From NCBI RefSeq assembly GCF_020215705.1, contig NZ_JAIWNB010000027.1:1-64000 (forward strand): a stretch of 64,000 bases of DNA. The letters run 5' to 3'. Positions within the stretch are counted from its first letter, which is position 1. Each line of letters begins with the position of its first letter. Below, piece by piece: positions 51,965 through 60,762 of the stretch. This DNA is from Nonomuraea aurantiaca. GTDB taxonomy: Bacteria > Actinomycetota > Actinomycetes > Streptosporangiales > Streptosporangiaceae. The position numbers were made by a program, and so were the translations under genes. A model generated the notes under the pieces. That model searched no databases and had not been told where the DNA came from. It saw nothing but the letters and a program-made list of their open reading frames with translations.

Positions 51965-53122
51965 TCATTGCTGTGGCAGGGCCGCAGGGTTGTACAAAGC
52001 GCTGCCCTGGCGCCACTTGTCCCACGGCAGTTGCCAGAACCCCCAGCCGTTGTCCCACGCGAGCTCGCGGGAGGTGCCGGTGATCGTCACCGGGTCGCCG
52101 CGCAGCGAGTGGGCGAAGAACCAGGCCGCCTGGTCGGGGCGGGCGTTGACGCAGCCGTGGCTGACGTTCGCGTGGCCCTGTGCCCAGAGGTTGTTCTTGG
52201 CGTGGACGTATTCGCCGCTGTTGGAGATGCGCACGGCATGGTCGATCAGCACGTCGTAGAAGCCGGGCTCGCCCTTCTTGCGGCCGGGCGAGATCATGCG
52301 GACCGGGTCGCCCTTGTCCATGGTCAGGTGGACGCCGCTGGTCGTGGTGTATTCGCGGGTGGTGGCCATGCCCGCGCTGATGGCCATGCGCTGCGCGACC
52401 CGGTCGTCGCGCCTGACGACCATCTGGTGGGTCCGGGTGTCGATCGAGGTCGTCTGCTCGCGGCCCACCTTGAAGGCGAACGTGCGGTCGCTCAGGCCGT
52501 AGACGCCCGGCGCCATGCGTACGCCGGTCAGGTGGGCCGTGACCGTGACCTGCTGCTCCGGCGCCCAGAACGCGCGGGTGCGGTAGATCGCCCGGGTGTC
52601 GCTCACCCAGCGCCACGCGCCCTCGACGGCCGGCTTGATCTCCAGCGCCCGCTCCACGGCCGCCTTGTCCCGCACCGGGGTGTCGAAGTCCATGATGATC
52701 GGCATGCCGACGCCGACGGTCTCGCCGGGCAGCGGGGTGATGGAGGCGATCTGGAACGTACGGTTGGCGGCGCGGGTGCGGAAGCGGCCCATGGCCACCG
52801 TCGACGGGCCGGCCGAGCCCGCCGCGGTGGCGGTCACCGTGTATTCGGCCCCGGGGGCCAGTGTCCAGGAGGAGCGCCAGGTCGTGCGCGACGCGTCCAG
52901 CTTGCCCGGCACCAGCGCACCCGCCACGTAGGCGATCACCTGGCTGAGTCTGCCGCCCCGCGCCTGCACGACCAGCCCGTGGTCCGTCCGGGCGCGCCGG
53001 GTGTCGAAGGCGGGGGAGACCTGGACGACGGGCGGCGTGGGCGCCGGGCGGTCGGCGGTCACCGGGCAGCAGCCCGCGGTCAGGAGTAGGGCCATGAGAA
53101 AGATGGCTGCGGCGCGCCGCAT
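51965..53122 (-). CDS. L,D-transpeptidase lipoprotein with Ig-like domains
   Basis: 385 residues. The lipobox is LLTAGC at residues about 13-18, followed by a Pro linker. Two Ig-like domains precede the YkuD catalytic domain: RRDDRVAQRMAISAGMATTR then GVHLTMDKGDPVRM, and the active site HAKNNLWAQGHANVSHGCVN with catalytic Cys and the His-Ser-His-Gly frame. The C-terminal WGFWQLPWDKWRQG tail is typical. It forms 3-3 crosslinks in peptidoglycan, as LdtMt2 does. GC-rich shadow frames oppose it throughout. Confidence 0.94.
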   Translation of the reverse strand: MRRAAAIFLMALLLTAGCCPVTADRPAPTPPVVQVSPAFDTRRARTDHGLVVQARGGRLSQVIAYVAGALVPGKLDASRTTWRSSWTLAPGAEYTVTATAAGSAGPSTVAMGRFRTRAANRTFQIASITPLPGETVGVGMPIIMDFDTPVRDKAAVERALEIKPAVEGAWRWVSDTRAIYRTRAFWAPEQQVTVTAHLTGVRMAPGVYGLSDRTFAFKVGREQTTSIDTRTHQMVVRRDDRVAQRMAISAGMATTREYTTTSGVHLTMDKGDPVRMISPGRKKGEPGFYDVLIDHAVRISNSGEYVHAKNNLWAQGHANVSHGCVNARPDQAAWFFAHSLRGDPVTITGTSRELAWDNGWGFWQLPWDKWRQGSALYNPAALPQQ

Positions 53123-53192
53123 CTCAATCCTGCTTTCCGGGAAGGGGATATCCAGGTTAGCGGGGAGTCACTGAATGAGCACGCCGAGTCAC

Positions 53193-54296
53193 CTATCGGA
53201 TTGTTCCGGAAACCTCCCCCAATGACCGGCCGCCGGCCGTGGCTCGGATCGTCACCGTGTCGCCGTCCTCCAGGAATGTCCTGGTCTCGCCGCCGGCGAG
53301 CTTGATCGGATCGCTGCCGTTCCAGGTCAGTTCGATGAGTGAGCCGCGTTCCTCGCGCTGTTCGCCGGAGATCGTGCCGCTCGCGAACAGGTCGCCGGTC
53401 CGCAGGGACGCGCCGTTCGCCGTCATGTGGGCGAGCATCTGGTCCGGCGTCCAGTACATGCCCGAGTACGGCGGGCGGGACACGACCTCGCCGTTGAGCG
53501 ACACCTCGACCGAGACGTCCAGCCCCCAGTCGTCCCTCCTGCGCAGGTAGTCGAGCGGTTCGGGATCCTGTACGCGCCCGGCCAGCCGGGGCAGCGCCTC
53601 CAGCGGCGTGATCCACGGCGAGATCGAGGTGGCGAACGACTTGCCCAGGAACGGCCCGAGTGGCACGTACTCCCACGCCTGGATGTCGCGCGCGCTCCAG
53701 TCGTTGACCAGCGTCACCCCGAACACGTGATCCTCGAAGGCCCCGGCGGGCGAGCCCAGCTCGGACGGCACGCCGATCACGAAGCCCAGCTCGGCCTCCA
53801 GGTCGAGCTTGGCGGACGGCCCGAACCGCCCGGCCCCGAGCTGGCCGTGCGGCCGGTTGATCGGGGTGCCCGAGACCACCACCGTGCCCGACCTGCCGTG
53901 GTAGCCGACCGGCAGGTGCCGCCAGTTGGGCAGCAGCCCCTCGGTGCCGGGCCGGAACATCCTGCCCAGGTTGGTGGCGTGCTCCAGCGAGCAGTAGAAG
54001 TCGACGTAGTCGGCCACCTCGAACGGCATGTGCAGCCGCACCTGGTCGAGCGGGATCAGGTGCGGCTCGGTGATCGCGAGGTCGGAGGTGAGCTTGTTGG
54101 CGATCAGCGTCCTGGTGTCGTGCCAGGCGGTGCGGCCCCTGGCCATGAAGGGGTTCAGGGTGGGCGCCGCGAACACCTCGTCGTGCAGCGCGGCGGCCAG
54201 GTCGAGCACCCGGTCGCCGTAGCGCACGCCGACGCGTGGCCGCTCGCCGCGCCGGGAGAACACCCCATAGGGCAGGTTGTCGATTCCCCAGCTCAC
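53193..54296 (-). CDS. fahA: Fumarylacetoacetase
   Basis: 367 residues from GTG 54296 (GAGGAGG six bases upstream; overlap GTGA with the preceding gene). The catalytic domain contains VDFYCSLEHATNLGRMFRPG, NWRHLPVGYHGRSGTVVVSG, LDLEAELGFVIGVPSELGSP and VTLVNDWSARDIQAWEYVPL with the metal ligands Asp and Glu. The enzyme splits fumarylacetoacetate into fumarate and acetoacetate, the last step of tyrosine/homogentisate degradation. Last gene of the iclR-hmgA operon. Confidence 0.95.
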   Translation of the reverse strand: MSWGIDNLPYGVFSRRGERPRVGVRYGDRVLDLAAALHDEVFAAPTLNPFMARGRTAWHDTRTLIANKLTSDLAITEPHLIPLDQVRLHMPFEVADYVDFYCSLEHATNLGRMFRPGTEGLLPNWRHLPVGYHGRSGTVVVSGTPINRPHGQLGAGRFGPSAKLDLEAELGFVIGVPSELGSPAGAFEDHVFGVTLVNDWSARDIQAWEYVPLGPFLGKSFATSISPWITPLEALPRLAGRVQDPEPLDYLRRRDDWGLDVSVEVSLNGEVVSRPPYSGMYWTPDQMLAHMTANGASLRTGDLFASGTISGEQREERGSLIELTWNGSDPIKLAGGETRTFLEDGDTVTIRATAGGRSLGEVSGTIR

Positions 54297-55048
54297 GCGT
54301 CCTCCTCGATCAGTCCCAGTGCGCGCAGGTCGTCCAGCGGGGCGCTGGTGCTGCACGAGCCGTAGCTCATCAGCAGCGCCCTGGCCCGCTTCGCCGTCTC
54401 CTCGGACACGGCGCGGGCCAGCCGTACGAGATGGCCCACGTCGGTGGTGCGCAGCACGGGCGCGGGGTCGCGCTGGTCCACCGCCTCGCAGACGGCCAGC
54501 AGCAGGTTGAGGAAGCCGTGCCGGTCGACGCCGAGCGTGGGGTCGAAATGGCGTACGGCGTGGTGCAGCCCGGCGGTGGCCTTGAACGGGAGGTCGTGCT
54601 CCGCGCAGAACCGGATGAACGCCGCGAGATGTTCGACCGACGGGAAGGCGTCGGCGGTCAGGCCGCCGCAGCGCACTTTGAGCGCGGCGCCCTTGGGCAC
54701 ATCGGCGACGTACTTCCCGGCGGGCACCTCGACGAACAGCCGCACGCCCGGTGGCAGGCCGCCGTCGGGCAGCCGGCCGAGCGCGTCCGCGCGCAGCTCG
54801 ACCGAGTCCACGGGCAGGTCGTCGAACGGCGGGATCTCCGGCGTGTCGACGATCAGCCCGATCCGGCGGGGCGGGGCCTCCTCGCGGCGCAGCCCGTCGA
54901 GGCGGCTGGCGGGGCAGAGGAAGCGGTGGGTGAGCACCTGGGAGGCCCGCTCCTGGTCGCGCTGGTGGCGGGCCAGCGCCTCCGACATGCGCAGGGAGGT
55001 CGGCGGGAACAGGCCCGCGTCGTCGACCAGCGCGAGGTAGAGGTTCAT
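54293..55048 (-). CDS. Conserved protein of the homogentisate operon, unknown function
   Basis: 251 residues, overlapping both hmgA (ATGA) and fahA (GTGA). It has a barrel-like alternation: LYLALVDDAGLFPPTSLRMS, RIGLIVDTPEIPPF, KVRCGGLTADAFPSVEHLAA, LPFKATAGLHHAVRH, then SYGSCSTSAPLDDLRALGL. Conserved Lys, Arg and His residues (KVRCGG, KATAGLHH) suggest a catalytic TIM-barrel, yet I do not recognise an enzyme. Maleylacetoacetate isomerase, the missing step between HmgA and FahA, has not been seen in this operon, so it is a candidate for that role; this is speculation. A reading beyond the ATG is not supported. Confidence 0.85.
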   Translation of the reverse strand: MNLYLALVDDAGLFPPTSLRMSEALARHQRDQERASQVLTHRFLCPASRLDGLRREEAPPRRIGLIVDTPEIPPFDDLPVDSVELRADALGRLPDGGLPPGVRLFVEVPAGKYVADVPKGAALKVRCGGLTADAFPSVEHLAAFIRFCAEHDLPFKATAGLHHAVRHFDPTLGVDRHGFLNLLLAVCEAVDQRDPAPVLRTTDVGHLVRLARAVSEETAKRARALLMSYGSCSTSAPLDDLRALGLIEEDA

Positions 55049-56217
55049 CGGGCCCAGGTCCAGGCGTAGCCGGGGTCCTCGCAGGTCAGTGCGGCCTGGC
55101 CGAGGTCGAGCGGGCGGAAGGTGTCGATCATCACGGCCATCTCGCTGGTGGTCGTGATGCCGCGACTGACCGCGTCGATGACCGCCTCCACCGCCCCGGG
55201 CTGCGGGCCGTGCGTGAAGCCGGCCGGGTGCAGCGAGATCGAGCCGACGTCGATGCCGGAGCCCTTGCGGGCCGAGTAGTCGCCGCCCACGTAGAACATG
55301 AACTCGTCGGAGTCGACGTTGTGGTGGTTGTAGGGGATCGGTACGGACTCGGGGTGGAAGTCCAGCGGCCGAGGGCAGAACGAGCAGATCACGAATCCCG
55401 GCCCCTCGAACGTCTGGTGGACCGGCGGCGGCGCGTGCGTCTTCTTCACGATCGGCTCGAAGTCATTGATGTTGAACGCGAACGGGTAGAGGTAGCCGTC
55501 CCAGCCGACCACGTCGAACGGGTGGTTGCGGTAGACCAGCCGGGTCAGCCCGCCCCGCGTGCGGACCAGCACCGGGACCTCCTCGCCCTCGACGACGAAC
55601 GGCTCCGCCGGGCTGCGCAGGTCGCGCTCGCAGTAGGGCGCGTGCTCCAGGAACTGCCCGTACTGCGACAGGTAGCGCTTGGGCGGCCTGATGTGCCCGG
55701 ACGCCTCGATGGCCAGCACGTTGACCGGCCCGTCGGGCACCCAGCGGTGGATCGTGCCGGTCGGGATGACGATGTAGTCGCCCGCGCCGGCTTCGATGAC
55801 GCCGTACGTGGACTCGAAGCGGACGCGGCCGGCCTGGACGTACACGCACTCGTCGCCCATGGAGTTGCGGTAGAGGTCGCTGGGCCGGTCACTGGTGGCG
55901 TACGACAATCGGACGTCGGCGTTGCCCGCCAGCTGCATCCGGCCGGTCACCAGGTCGCCCGCGCCGCGCAGGTCCTGGGTGCGGAAGTGGCGCGGCGACA
56001 GCGGCAGGTTCGGCTCCAGGCGCGTGTCGGCGGGCGGCGTGACGGCCTCGGCCTTGACGATCGCGGTCGGCAGATAGCGGTGGTAGAGCAGCGAGGAGTC
56101 CGACGAGAAGCCTTCCTCGCCCATCAGCTCCTCGGCGTAGAGGCCGCCGTCGGGCCGCCTGAACTGCGTGTGCCGCTTACGGGGCACCTCGCCAACGACG
56201 CGGTAGTAAGGCATCAT
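55045..56217 (-). CDS. hmgA: Homogentisate 1,2-dioxygenase
   Basis: 390 residues. The cupin fold carries iron ligands in the C-terminal half: EFMFYVGGDYSARKGSG, HPAGFTHGPQPGA and earlier IPYNHHNVDSDEF. N-terminal PRKRHTQFRRPDGGLYAEEL is the family start. It opens the ring of homogentisate to maleylacetoacetate. GGAGGCG precedes two consecutive ATGs (56217 and 56214). A 17-bp palindrome and a TATAGA -10 lie upstream, and the iclR gene ends 75 bases before it. Confidence 0.96.
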   Translation of the reverse strand: MMPYYRVVGEVPRKRHTQFRRPDGGLYAEELMGEEGFSSDSSLLYHRYLPTAIVKAEAVTPPADTRLEPNLPLSPRHFRTQDLRGAGDLVTGRMQLAGNADVRLSYATSDRPSDLYRNSMGDECVYVQAGRVRFESTYGVIEAGAGDYIVIPTGTIHRWVPDGPVNVLAIEASGHIRPPKRYLSQYGQFLEHAPYCERDLRSPAEPFVVEGEEVPVLVRTRGGLTRLVYRNHPFDVVGWDGYLYPFAFNINDFEPIVKKTHAPPPVHQTFEGPGFVICSFCPRPLDFHPESVPIPYNHHNVDSDEFMFYVGGDYSARKGSGIDVGSISLHPAGFTHGPQPGAVEAVIDAVSRGITTTSEMAVMIDTFRPLDLGQAALTCEDPGYAWTWAR

Positions 56218-56228
56218 CGCCTCCAGGG

Positions 56229-56245
56229 CGTCCGACTATCGGACG
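56229..56245. promoter_or_regulatory. 17-bp palindrome upstream of hmgA, IclR operator candidate
   Basis: CGTCCGA (56229-56235) and TCGGACG (56239-56245) are perfect complements around three bases. TCTATA at 56255-56260 (TATAGA on the minus strand) is a plausible -10 element just upstream, so the dyad lies near the transcription start. The half-site GATAGTCGG resembles GATAATCGG found at the iclR start, suggesting the same regulator acts at both. Confidence 0.6.
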
Positions 56246-56292
56246 TGTGTGTCCTCTATACGCAACTACCGTCCGCCATCGGCTAGGCGATG

Positions 56293-56922
56293 TCAACCCA
56301 GCGCGCCGGACAGCTCGGCGGCCGCCTCGACCACGCGCGGCCCGGCCGACTCGCTGAGCGGCCCGAACGTCACCACCCCGACCGACGCCTCCAGCCACGG
56401 CAGCCCGGACACGGGCGCGGCGATCCCCCGCGCGCCCTCCTGCAACTGCCCCTCCGTCACCAGGTAGTCGGCCCGACCTTCGCGCAGCGCCAGGATCGCC
56501 CGCCCGGCGGCGCCCAGCAGCAGGGAGTGGCGCGACCCCTCCCGGTAGGCCACGTGCATGTCCGTCCACGACGGCTCCACCACCGCCACGGCCAGGCCGT
56601 CGTCGCCCTCCGCCACGGTCAGGTGCGCGGTCGCGCCGACGTCCTCGGCCAGCCGCCGCAGCGTGGGCAGCGCGGCCGCCCGCAGCAGCGGTTGTACGGC
56701 CTGGGCCAGCACGAGCACGCCGAACCCGAGGTGCACCCGCCCCTCGGCGTCACGGCGGACGAACCCCTCGCTCAGCAGTGTGGTCACCAGCCGGTAGACC
56801 ACCGGGCGGGACAGCGACAGCTCGGTGCTCAGTTCGGTGGGCGTCCGCCCGCCCTTGCCGTCGGCGAGCAGCCTGAGCAGGCGGAGCCCGCGTTCCAAGG
56901 TCTGGGCGGATTCAGCGGCCAT
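56293..56922 (-). CDS. IclR family transcriptional regulator
   Basis: 209 residues from ATG 56922. The N-terminal winged helix is TLERGLRLLRLLADGKGGRT, then ELSLSRPVVYRLVTTLLSEG, FVRRDAEGRVHLG; the C-terminal effector domain follows (DVGATAHLTVAEGDDGLAVA, LLGAAGRAILALREGRADYL). IclR proteins commonly control aromatic catabolism; here it heads the hmgA-unknown-fahA genes on the same strand. The mRNA is probably leaderless because a GATAAT box lies six bases before the ATG and no ribosome site is present. Confidence 0.92.
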   Translation of the reverse strand: MAAESAQTLERGLRLLRLLADGKGGRTPTELSTELSLSRPVVYRLVTTLLSEGFVRRDAEGRVHLGFGVLVLAQAVQPLLRAAALPTLRRLAEDVGATAHLTVAEGDDGLAVAVVEPSWTDMHVAYREGSRHSLLLGAAGRAILALREGRADYLVTEGQLQEGARGIAAPVSGLPWLEASVGVVTFGPLSESAGPRVVEAAAELSGALG

Positions 56923-56927
56923 GAACC

Positions 56928-56933
56928 GATTAT
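56928..56933 (-). promoter_or_regulatory. -10 box giving a leaderless iclR transcript
   Basis: On the minus strand GATAAT (plus ATTATC, 56928-56933) stands six bases before ATG 56922, putting the start of transcription at or near the A of ATG. Leaderless genes are common in actinomycetes. The -35 region is not clear (GCGTTA at 17 bases). Confidence 0.55.
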
Positions 56934-57002
56934 CTATGCGTGAGCCAGGAGTAACGCTACGCGCTGGTGGGGTACGTATCGGGGAGACGAACAGGGGGTG
57001 GG

Positions 57003-57638
57003 ATGCGGCAAACATGGGCATTTGTCGTTGCCGGGTTGAGTCTGTGCGCGTTGCTCCCCACGCTGCCCTCGGCCGACTTCCACCCCGTTGCCATGTCGAG
57101 GGACCTGCCCGCCCAGCACGTGGATCCCCCGACCAAGCGGCTCGTCGAGGACGTCTTCTACGTCACACAGGGCATCGAGGTGACCAATCGCCTGCTGCCG
57201 TTCCAGGACGGTCTGACCATCCGCGGCGGCGCCCTGGCACCGGGCGTGACCCTGGACGACGCGGGCCGGCTGCACGGCGTGCCCCAGCGTCCCGGCACCT
57301 TCGCCACGCCCGTCCGCCTGTGCCGTGGCCAGGACTGCGTCGATCAGCAGGTCACAGTGGTCGTGCTGCGGAACGTACCCTGGCAGCCGAGTGGGCTGGT
57401 CTTCCCCGGCAAGGTGGGCAACCGCTACGACGGCCAGATCGGGATCTCGGGCGGGCCCACCGGCGTGCCGCCCACGTTCTCGGTGACCGACCACGGCAAG
57501 CTGCCGGCGGGCGTCACGATCGGCCCAGACGGGCACATCGGCGGCATCCCGGAGGCCGCGGGGGTGTCCGAGGTGCCCGTCCGCATCTGCGTGGCGGGCA
57601 ACTGCGCGGGCGTCGTGGTGACGCTGATCGTCATCTGA
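57003..57638 (+). CDS. Secreted protein with two Ig-like (He_PIG-type) repeats
   Basis: 211 residues with GGGGGTGGG before ATG 57003. A signal peptide runs to about residue 26 (FVVAGLSLCALLPTLPSADF). Two similar modules follow: LTIRGGALAPGVTLDDAGRL, HGVPQRPGTFATPVRLCRGQ and later LPAGVTIGPDGHIGGIPEAA, GVSEVPVRICVAGNC; the LPxGVxxxxxGxxxGxP pattern is that of putative Ig domains. Each module ends with a Cys-x4-5-Cys pair that probably forms a disulfide. It may bind the cell surface. It diverges from iclR. Confidence 0.82.
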   Translation: MRQTWAFVVAGLSLCALLPTLPSADFHPVAMSRDLPAQHVDPPTKRLVEDVFYVTQGIEVTNRLLPFQDGLTIRGGALAPGVTLDDAGRLHGVPQRPGTFATPVRLCRGQDCVDQQVTVVVLRNVPWQPSGLVFPGKVGNRYDGQIGISGGPTGVPPTFSVTDHGKLPAGVTIGPDGHIGGIPEAAGVSEVPVRICVAGNCAGVVVTLIVI

Positions 57639-57647
57639 ACGCGCTTT

Positions 57648-58898
57648 TCAGCTGGTGACGCTCTCGGCGACCGGATCGGGAGCGCGTAGTTGCCGCACCC
57701 CGGGAGACAGCAGCGCGGCGAGCGTGGACAGCACGACGAGCGCCGCGCAGCCCAGCAGCGCCGTCCGGGTGCCGACCAGGCTCGCCGCCGGTCCGGCCAG
57801 CATGAGCCCGATCGGGCCGAACATCAGCGAGCCCAGCGCGTCGTACGAGCTGACCCGCGACAGCGACTCCGGCGGCACCTCGCGCTGCATGGTCGTCTGC
57901 CACAGCACACCGAACACGTCGAAGCAGACGCCCAGCACGAACGCGCCCCCCACGATCGCCCACAGCGGCGCGCCGGTGCCCAGCAGTACGTACGGCAGCG
58001 CGGTCGGCAGGCAGAGCAGCGTCCCGACCAGGATCGGCCGCCTCGGCCGGACGCGCAGGGAGACGATCACCCCCACGATCGTGCCGGCCGCCTCGCCGGC
58101 CAGGAACGCCGACCAGGCCGCGGGCCCGCCCAGGCTCTCCTTGGCGATCAGCGGCCCGAGCACCCCGTGACCCGCCTGGAGCCCCATCACGAGCACGGAG
58201 AACTGCGCGACCACCACCCAGATCCACTGCCGGGTGCTGAACTCGCGCCACCCGTCACGCAGGTCGGCCAGCATCGAATGCTCGGCCGCCGCGCCGCGCT
58301 CGGCGGGCGTGAGCCGCAGCGCCGCGATCAGCACCCCGGCCACCGTGAACATCAGCCCGCTCACCGCCAGCGCCCACCCGCTGCCGAACAGCACGACCGC
58401 GCCGCCGCCCAGCACCGCGCCCACCACCCGCGAGCTGTTGGCGCCCAGGCCGAGCAGCGCGTTGCCGGTCTGCAGCCGGTCGGCGGGCACGACCTCGGGG
58501 ATGATGCCGGTCAGCGAGGGGAACAGCATCGCTATCGCCACCCCGCTGGCCGCCGCGGCGGTCGCCATCGCGGGCAGCGGGGTCCAGCCCGACAGCATCA
58601 TCGCGGCCAGGGCGAAGAAGGCCAGCGCGCTCATGAACTCGCTGACCATCATCACCCGGTGCCTGGGGAACCGGTCCGCGATCACCCCGGCGAACAGCAT
58701 GAACACGATCATCGGCAGCGCTTCGGCGGTGAGCACCACGGACAGCGTGGTGGCGTCCGCGCCGGGCAGGGCGAGGATGCCGAAGGCGAGCGCCACGGGG
58801 GCGAAGGAGGTGCCGAGCACCGAGATGGTCCGCGCGGTCAGCAGCAGCGTGAACCGCCGATCCCGGAGCAGCCCGAGATCGTGAAGATAGCCGTGCAC
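57648..58898 (-). CDS. MFS exporter, DHA3-like
   Basis: 416 residues with twelve helices. Typical loop: MLFAGVIADRFPRHRVMMVS after helix two; late loop LWQTTMQREVPPESLSRVSS is characteristic of DHA3-type macrolide or siderophore exporters. The substrate is unknown. It converges with the Ig-like protein gene and diverges from the FAAL operon over a 190-base region that contains a 20-bp inverted repeat. Confidence 0.88.
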   Translation of the reverse strand: MHGYLHDLGLLRDRRFTLLLTARTISVLGTSFAPVALAFGILALPGADATTLSVVLTAEALPMIVFMLFAGVIADRFPRHRVMMVSEFMSALAFFALAAMMLSGWTPLPAMATAAAASGVAIAMLFPSLTGIIPEVVPADRLQTGNALLGLGANSSRVVGAVLGGGAVVLFGSGWALAVSGLMFTVAGVLIAALRLTPAERGAAAEHSMLADLRDGWREFSTRQWIWVVVAQFSVLVMGLQAGHGVLGPLIAKESLGGPAAWSAFLAGEAAGTIVGVIVSLRVRPRRPILVGTLLCLPTALPYVLLGTGAPLWAIVGGAFVLGVCFDVFGVLWQTTMQREVPPESLSRVSSYDALGSLMFGPIGLMLAGPAASLVGTRTALLGCAALVVLSTLAALLSPGVRQLRAPDPVAESVTS

Positions 58899-58976
58899 GT
58901 GGTAATCCCCCTAATAGCCCAAACGCTCACTATTGTGATGGTTCACCGCCTCTGCTGTCGTCTGGATATCTCCGTG

Positions 58977-58996
58977 CTTGTCACGCTGCTGACAAG
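58977..58996. promoter_or_regulatory. Inverted repeat in the divergent MFS/FAAL intergenic region
   Basis: CTTGTCA (58977-58983) and TGACAAG (58990-58996) are perfect complements with six bases between. It lies 93 bases before the FAAL start and 79 bases from the MFS start. TTGTCA could also serve as a -35 element. A repressor or activator of the FAAL-MmpL operon could bind here; no candidate regulator gene is adjacent. Confidence 0.45.
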
Positions 58997-59088
58997 ACCG
59001 GAAGCGGAATGTGCAGGCGTTTGGCAAGAATCGAAGCTCTTTCTGCCGTAATTTTCTAGGTCCCTGTAGTCGGCGAGGGGACCCGCGC

Positions 59089-60762
59089 ATGCCCGAGGCA
59101 CTGATCGAGCGCGTGGCGCGATGGGCGCGGGAGATCCCGGACGCGCCCGCCTACACCTTCGTCGATTACCTGGGTGACGGCTCCCGCGAGACCTTGACCT
59201 GGGCTCGGGCGGACCTCAAAGCGCGGGCGCTGGCCGTACGGCTGCGCGAGATCGCGGGTCCCGGGGACCGGGTGGCGATCCTCGCTCCCCAAGGGCTGCC
59301 GTACGTGGTGGCGATGCTCGGCGCCCTGTACGCCGGGGTCGTGGCGGTGCCGTTGTTCGCGCCCGATCTGCCGGGGCACGCCGAGCGACTGACCCGCGCC
59401 TACTCCGATGCCGATCCGGTCGCCGTGCTCACGACCACGGCCGCGCTGCCCGGCGTGCGGGCCTTCGCCGCTGAGGTTCCGGTGATCACCGTCGACACGG
59501 TCTCGGACCTGCTCGCCGACGAGTGGGAGCCCGTACCAAGCGGGCCCGGCGACCTCGCCTACCTGCAGTACACCTCCGGCTCCACCCGGGCGCCCGCCGG
59601 TGTGGAGATCACGCACGGCAACCTTGAGGCCAACGCCGCGCAGCTGTGGGAGCTGTTCCGGGCCAAGCCGCGTACCTCGGTCGCGGCTCTGTGGCTGCCG
59701 CTCTTCCACGACATGGGGCTGGTGGCGACGATCGCGCTGCCGATGGTGGCGGGCAACCAGGTGGCGTTCATGGATCCGGTGGCGTTCGTCATGCATCCGG
59801 TGCGCTGGCTGCGGCTGCTCAGCGAGTTCGACGACGTCTACACCGGCGGGCCCAACTTCGCCTACGAGTACACGGCGGCCAGGGTCGGCGCGGCCGACAA
59901 GGAAGGGCTGGACCTGTCCGGGGTGCGGGTCATGCTGAACGGCGCGGAGCCGGTACGGCCCGGCACCGTCGAGGCGTTCCACGCCGCGTTCGGCGGGTGC
60001 GGGCTGCGGCCGGAGGCGCACACGCCGGCGTACGGGCTGGCCGAGGCCACGGTCTTCGTCTCCGCCATGGGACCCGGTGAGGCGGTGGTGGCCACGGACT
60101 TCGACCGCGACGCCCTGCGCGACGGCCGTGCCGTGCCGTACGGCGGGCCGGGGGCGGGGGAGGTGACCACGCTGGTGGCGTGTGGACGGCCTGGTGGTCA
60201 GCGGGTGCGCGTCGTCGGCTCGGGCGGGCAGGAGTTGCCGGACGGTCGCGTGGGGGAGATCTGGGTCCAGGGCCCGAACGTGGCCCGCGCCTACTGGCGC
60301 GATCCGCTACGCACGGCAGAGGTGTTCGGCGCGGTGCTGGACGGCGCGGACGGCGCCTGGCTGCGTACGGGCGACCTCGGGGTGGTGTACGGCGGGCTGC
60401 TGTACGTCACCGGGCGGATCAAGGACCTGATCATCGTCGACGGCCGCAACCACTATCCCCAGGACATCGAGGTCACCGTCCAGGAGGCGCACCGGGCCGT
60501 GCGCCGCGACCACGTGGCGGCCTTCTCCGTGCCGGGGGAGGAGACCGAGCGGCTCGTGGTGGTGGCCGAGCGGTCGCGCGGTGGCGCTTCGGCCGATCCG
60601 GCCGAGGTGGCGGCCCGGGTACGGGCAGCGGTCCGGAAATTTCACGATTTATCCGTGCACGACTTCGTGCTGACGGGCACCGGAGCCGTACCCCGGACGA
60701 CCAGCGGCAAGATCGCCCGGCGGGCCTGCCTGCGGGCGTACCTGGAGGGCGCCCTTGTTTGA
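59089..60762 (+). CDS. Fatty-acyl-AMP ligase (FAAL-type)
   Basis: 557 residues from ATG 59089 (GAGGGG ten bases upstream). The ANL motifs are LQYTSGSTRAPAGVEITHGN (P-loop), LPLFHDMGLVATIALPMVAG, GGPNFAYEYTAARVG, VMLNGAEPVRPGTVEAFHAA and PAYGLAEATVFVS, then WLRTGDLGVVYGGLLYVTGR and RNHYPQDIEVTVQ. FHDMGL and GGPNFAYE are typical of FAALs, which make acyl-AMP for transfer to an acyl carrier protein rather than CoA. No ACP or PKS is seen here. Its stop overlaps the TTG start of the MmpL gene. Confidence 0.92.
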   Translation: MPEALIERVARWAREIPDAPAYTFVDYLGDGSRETLTWARADLKARALAVRLREIAGPGDRVAILAPQGLPYVVAMLGALYAGVVAVPLFAPDLPGHAERLTRAYSDADPVAVLTTTAALPGVRAFAAEVPVITVDTVSDLLADEWEPVPSGPGDLAYLQYTSGSTRAPAGVEITHGNLEANAAQLWELFRAKPRTSVAALWLPLFHDMGLVATIALPMVAGNQVAFMDPVAFVMHPVRWLRLLSEFDDVYTGGPNFAYEYTAARVGAADKEGLDLSGVRVMLNGAEPVRPGTVEAFHAAFGGCGLRPEAHTPAYGLAEATVFVSAMGPGEAVVATDFDRDALRDGRAVPYGGPGAGEVTTLVACGRPGGQRVRVVGSGGQELPDGRVGEIWVQGPNVARAYWRDPLRTAEVFGAVLDGADGAWLRTGDLGVVYGGLLYVTGRIKDLIIVDGRNHYPQDIEVTVQEAHRAVRRDHVAAFSVPGEETERLVVVAERSRGGASADPAEVAARVRAAVRKFHDLSVHDFVLTGTGAVPRTTSGKIARRACLRAYLEGALV

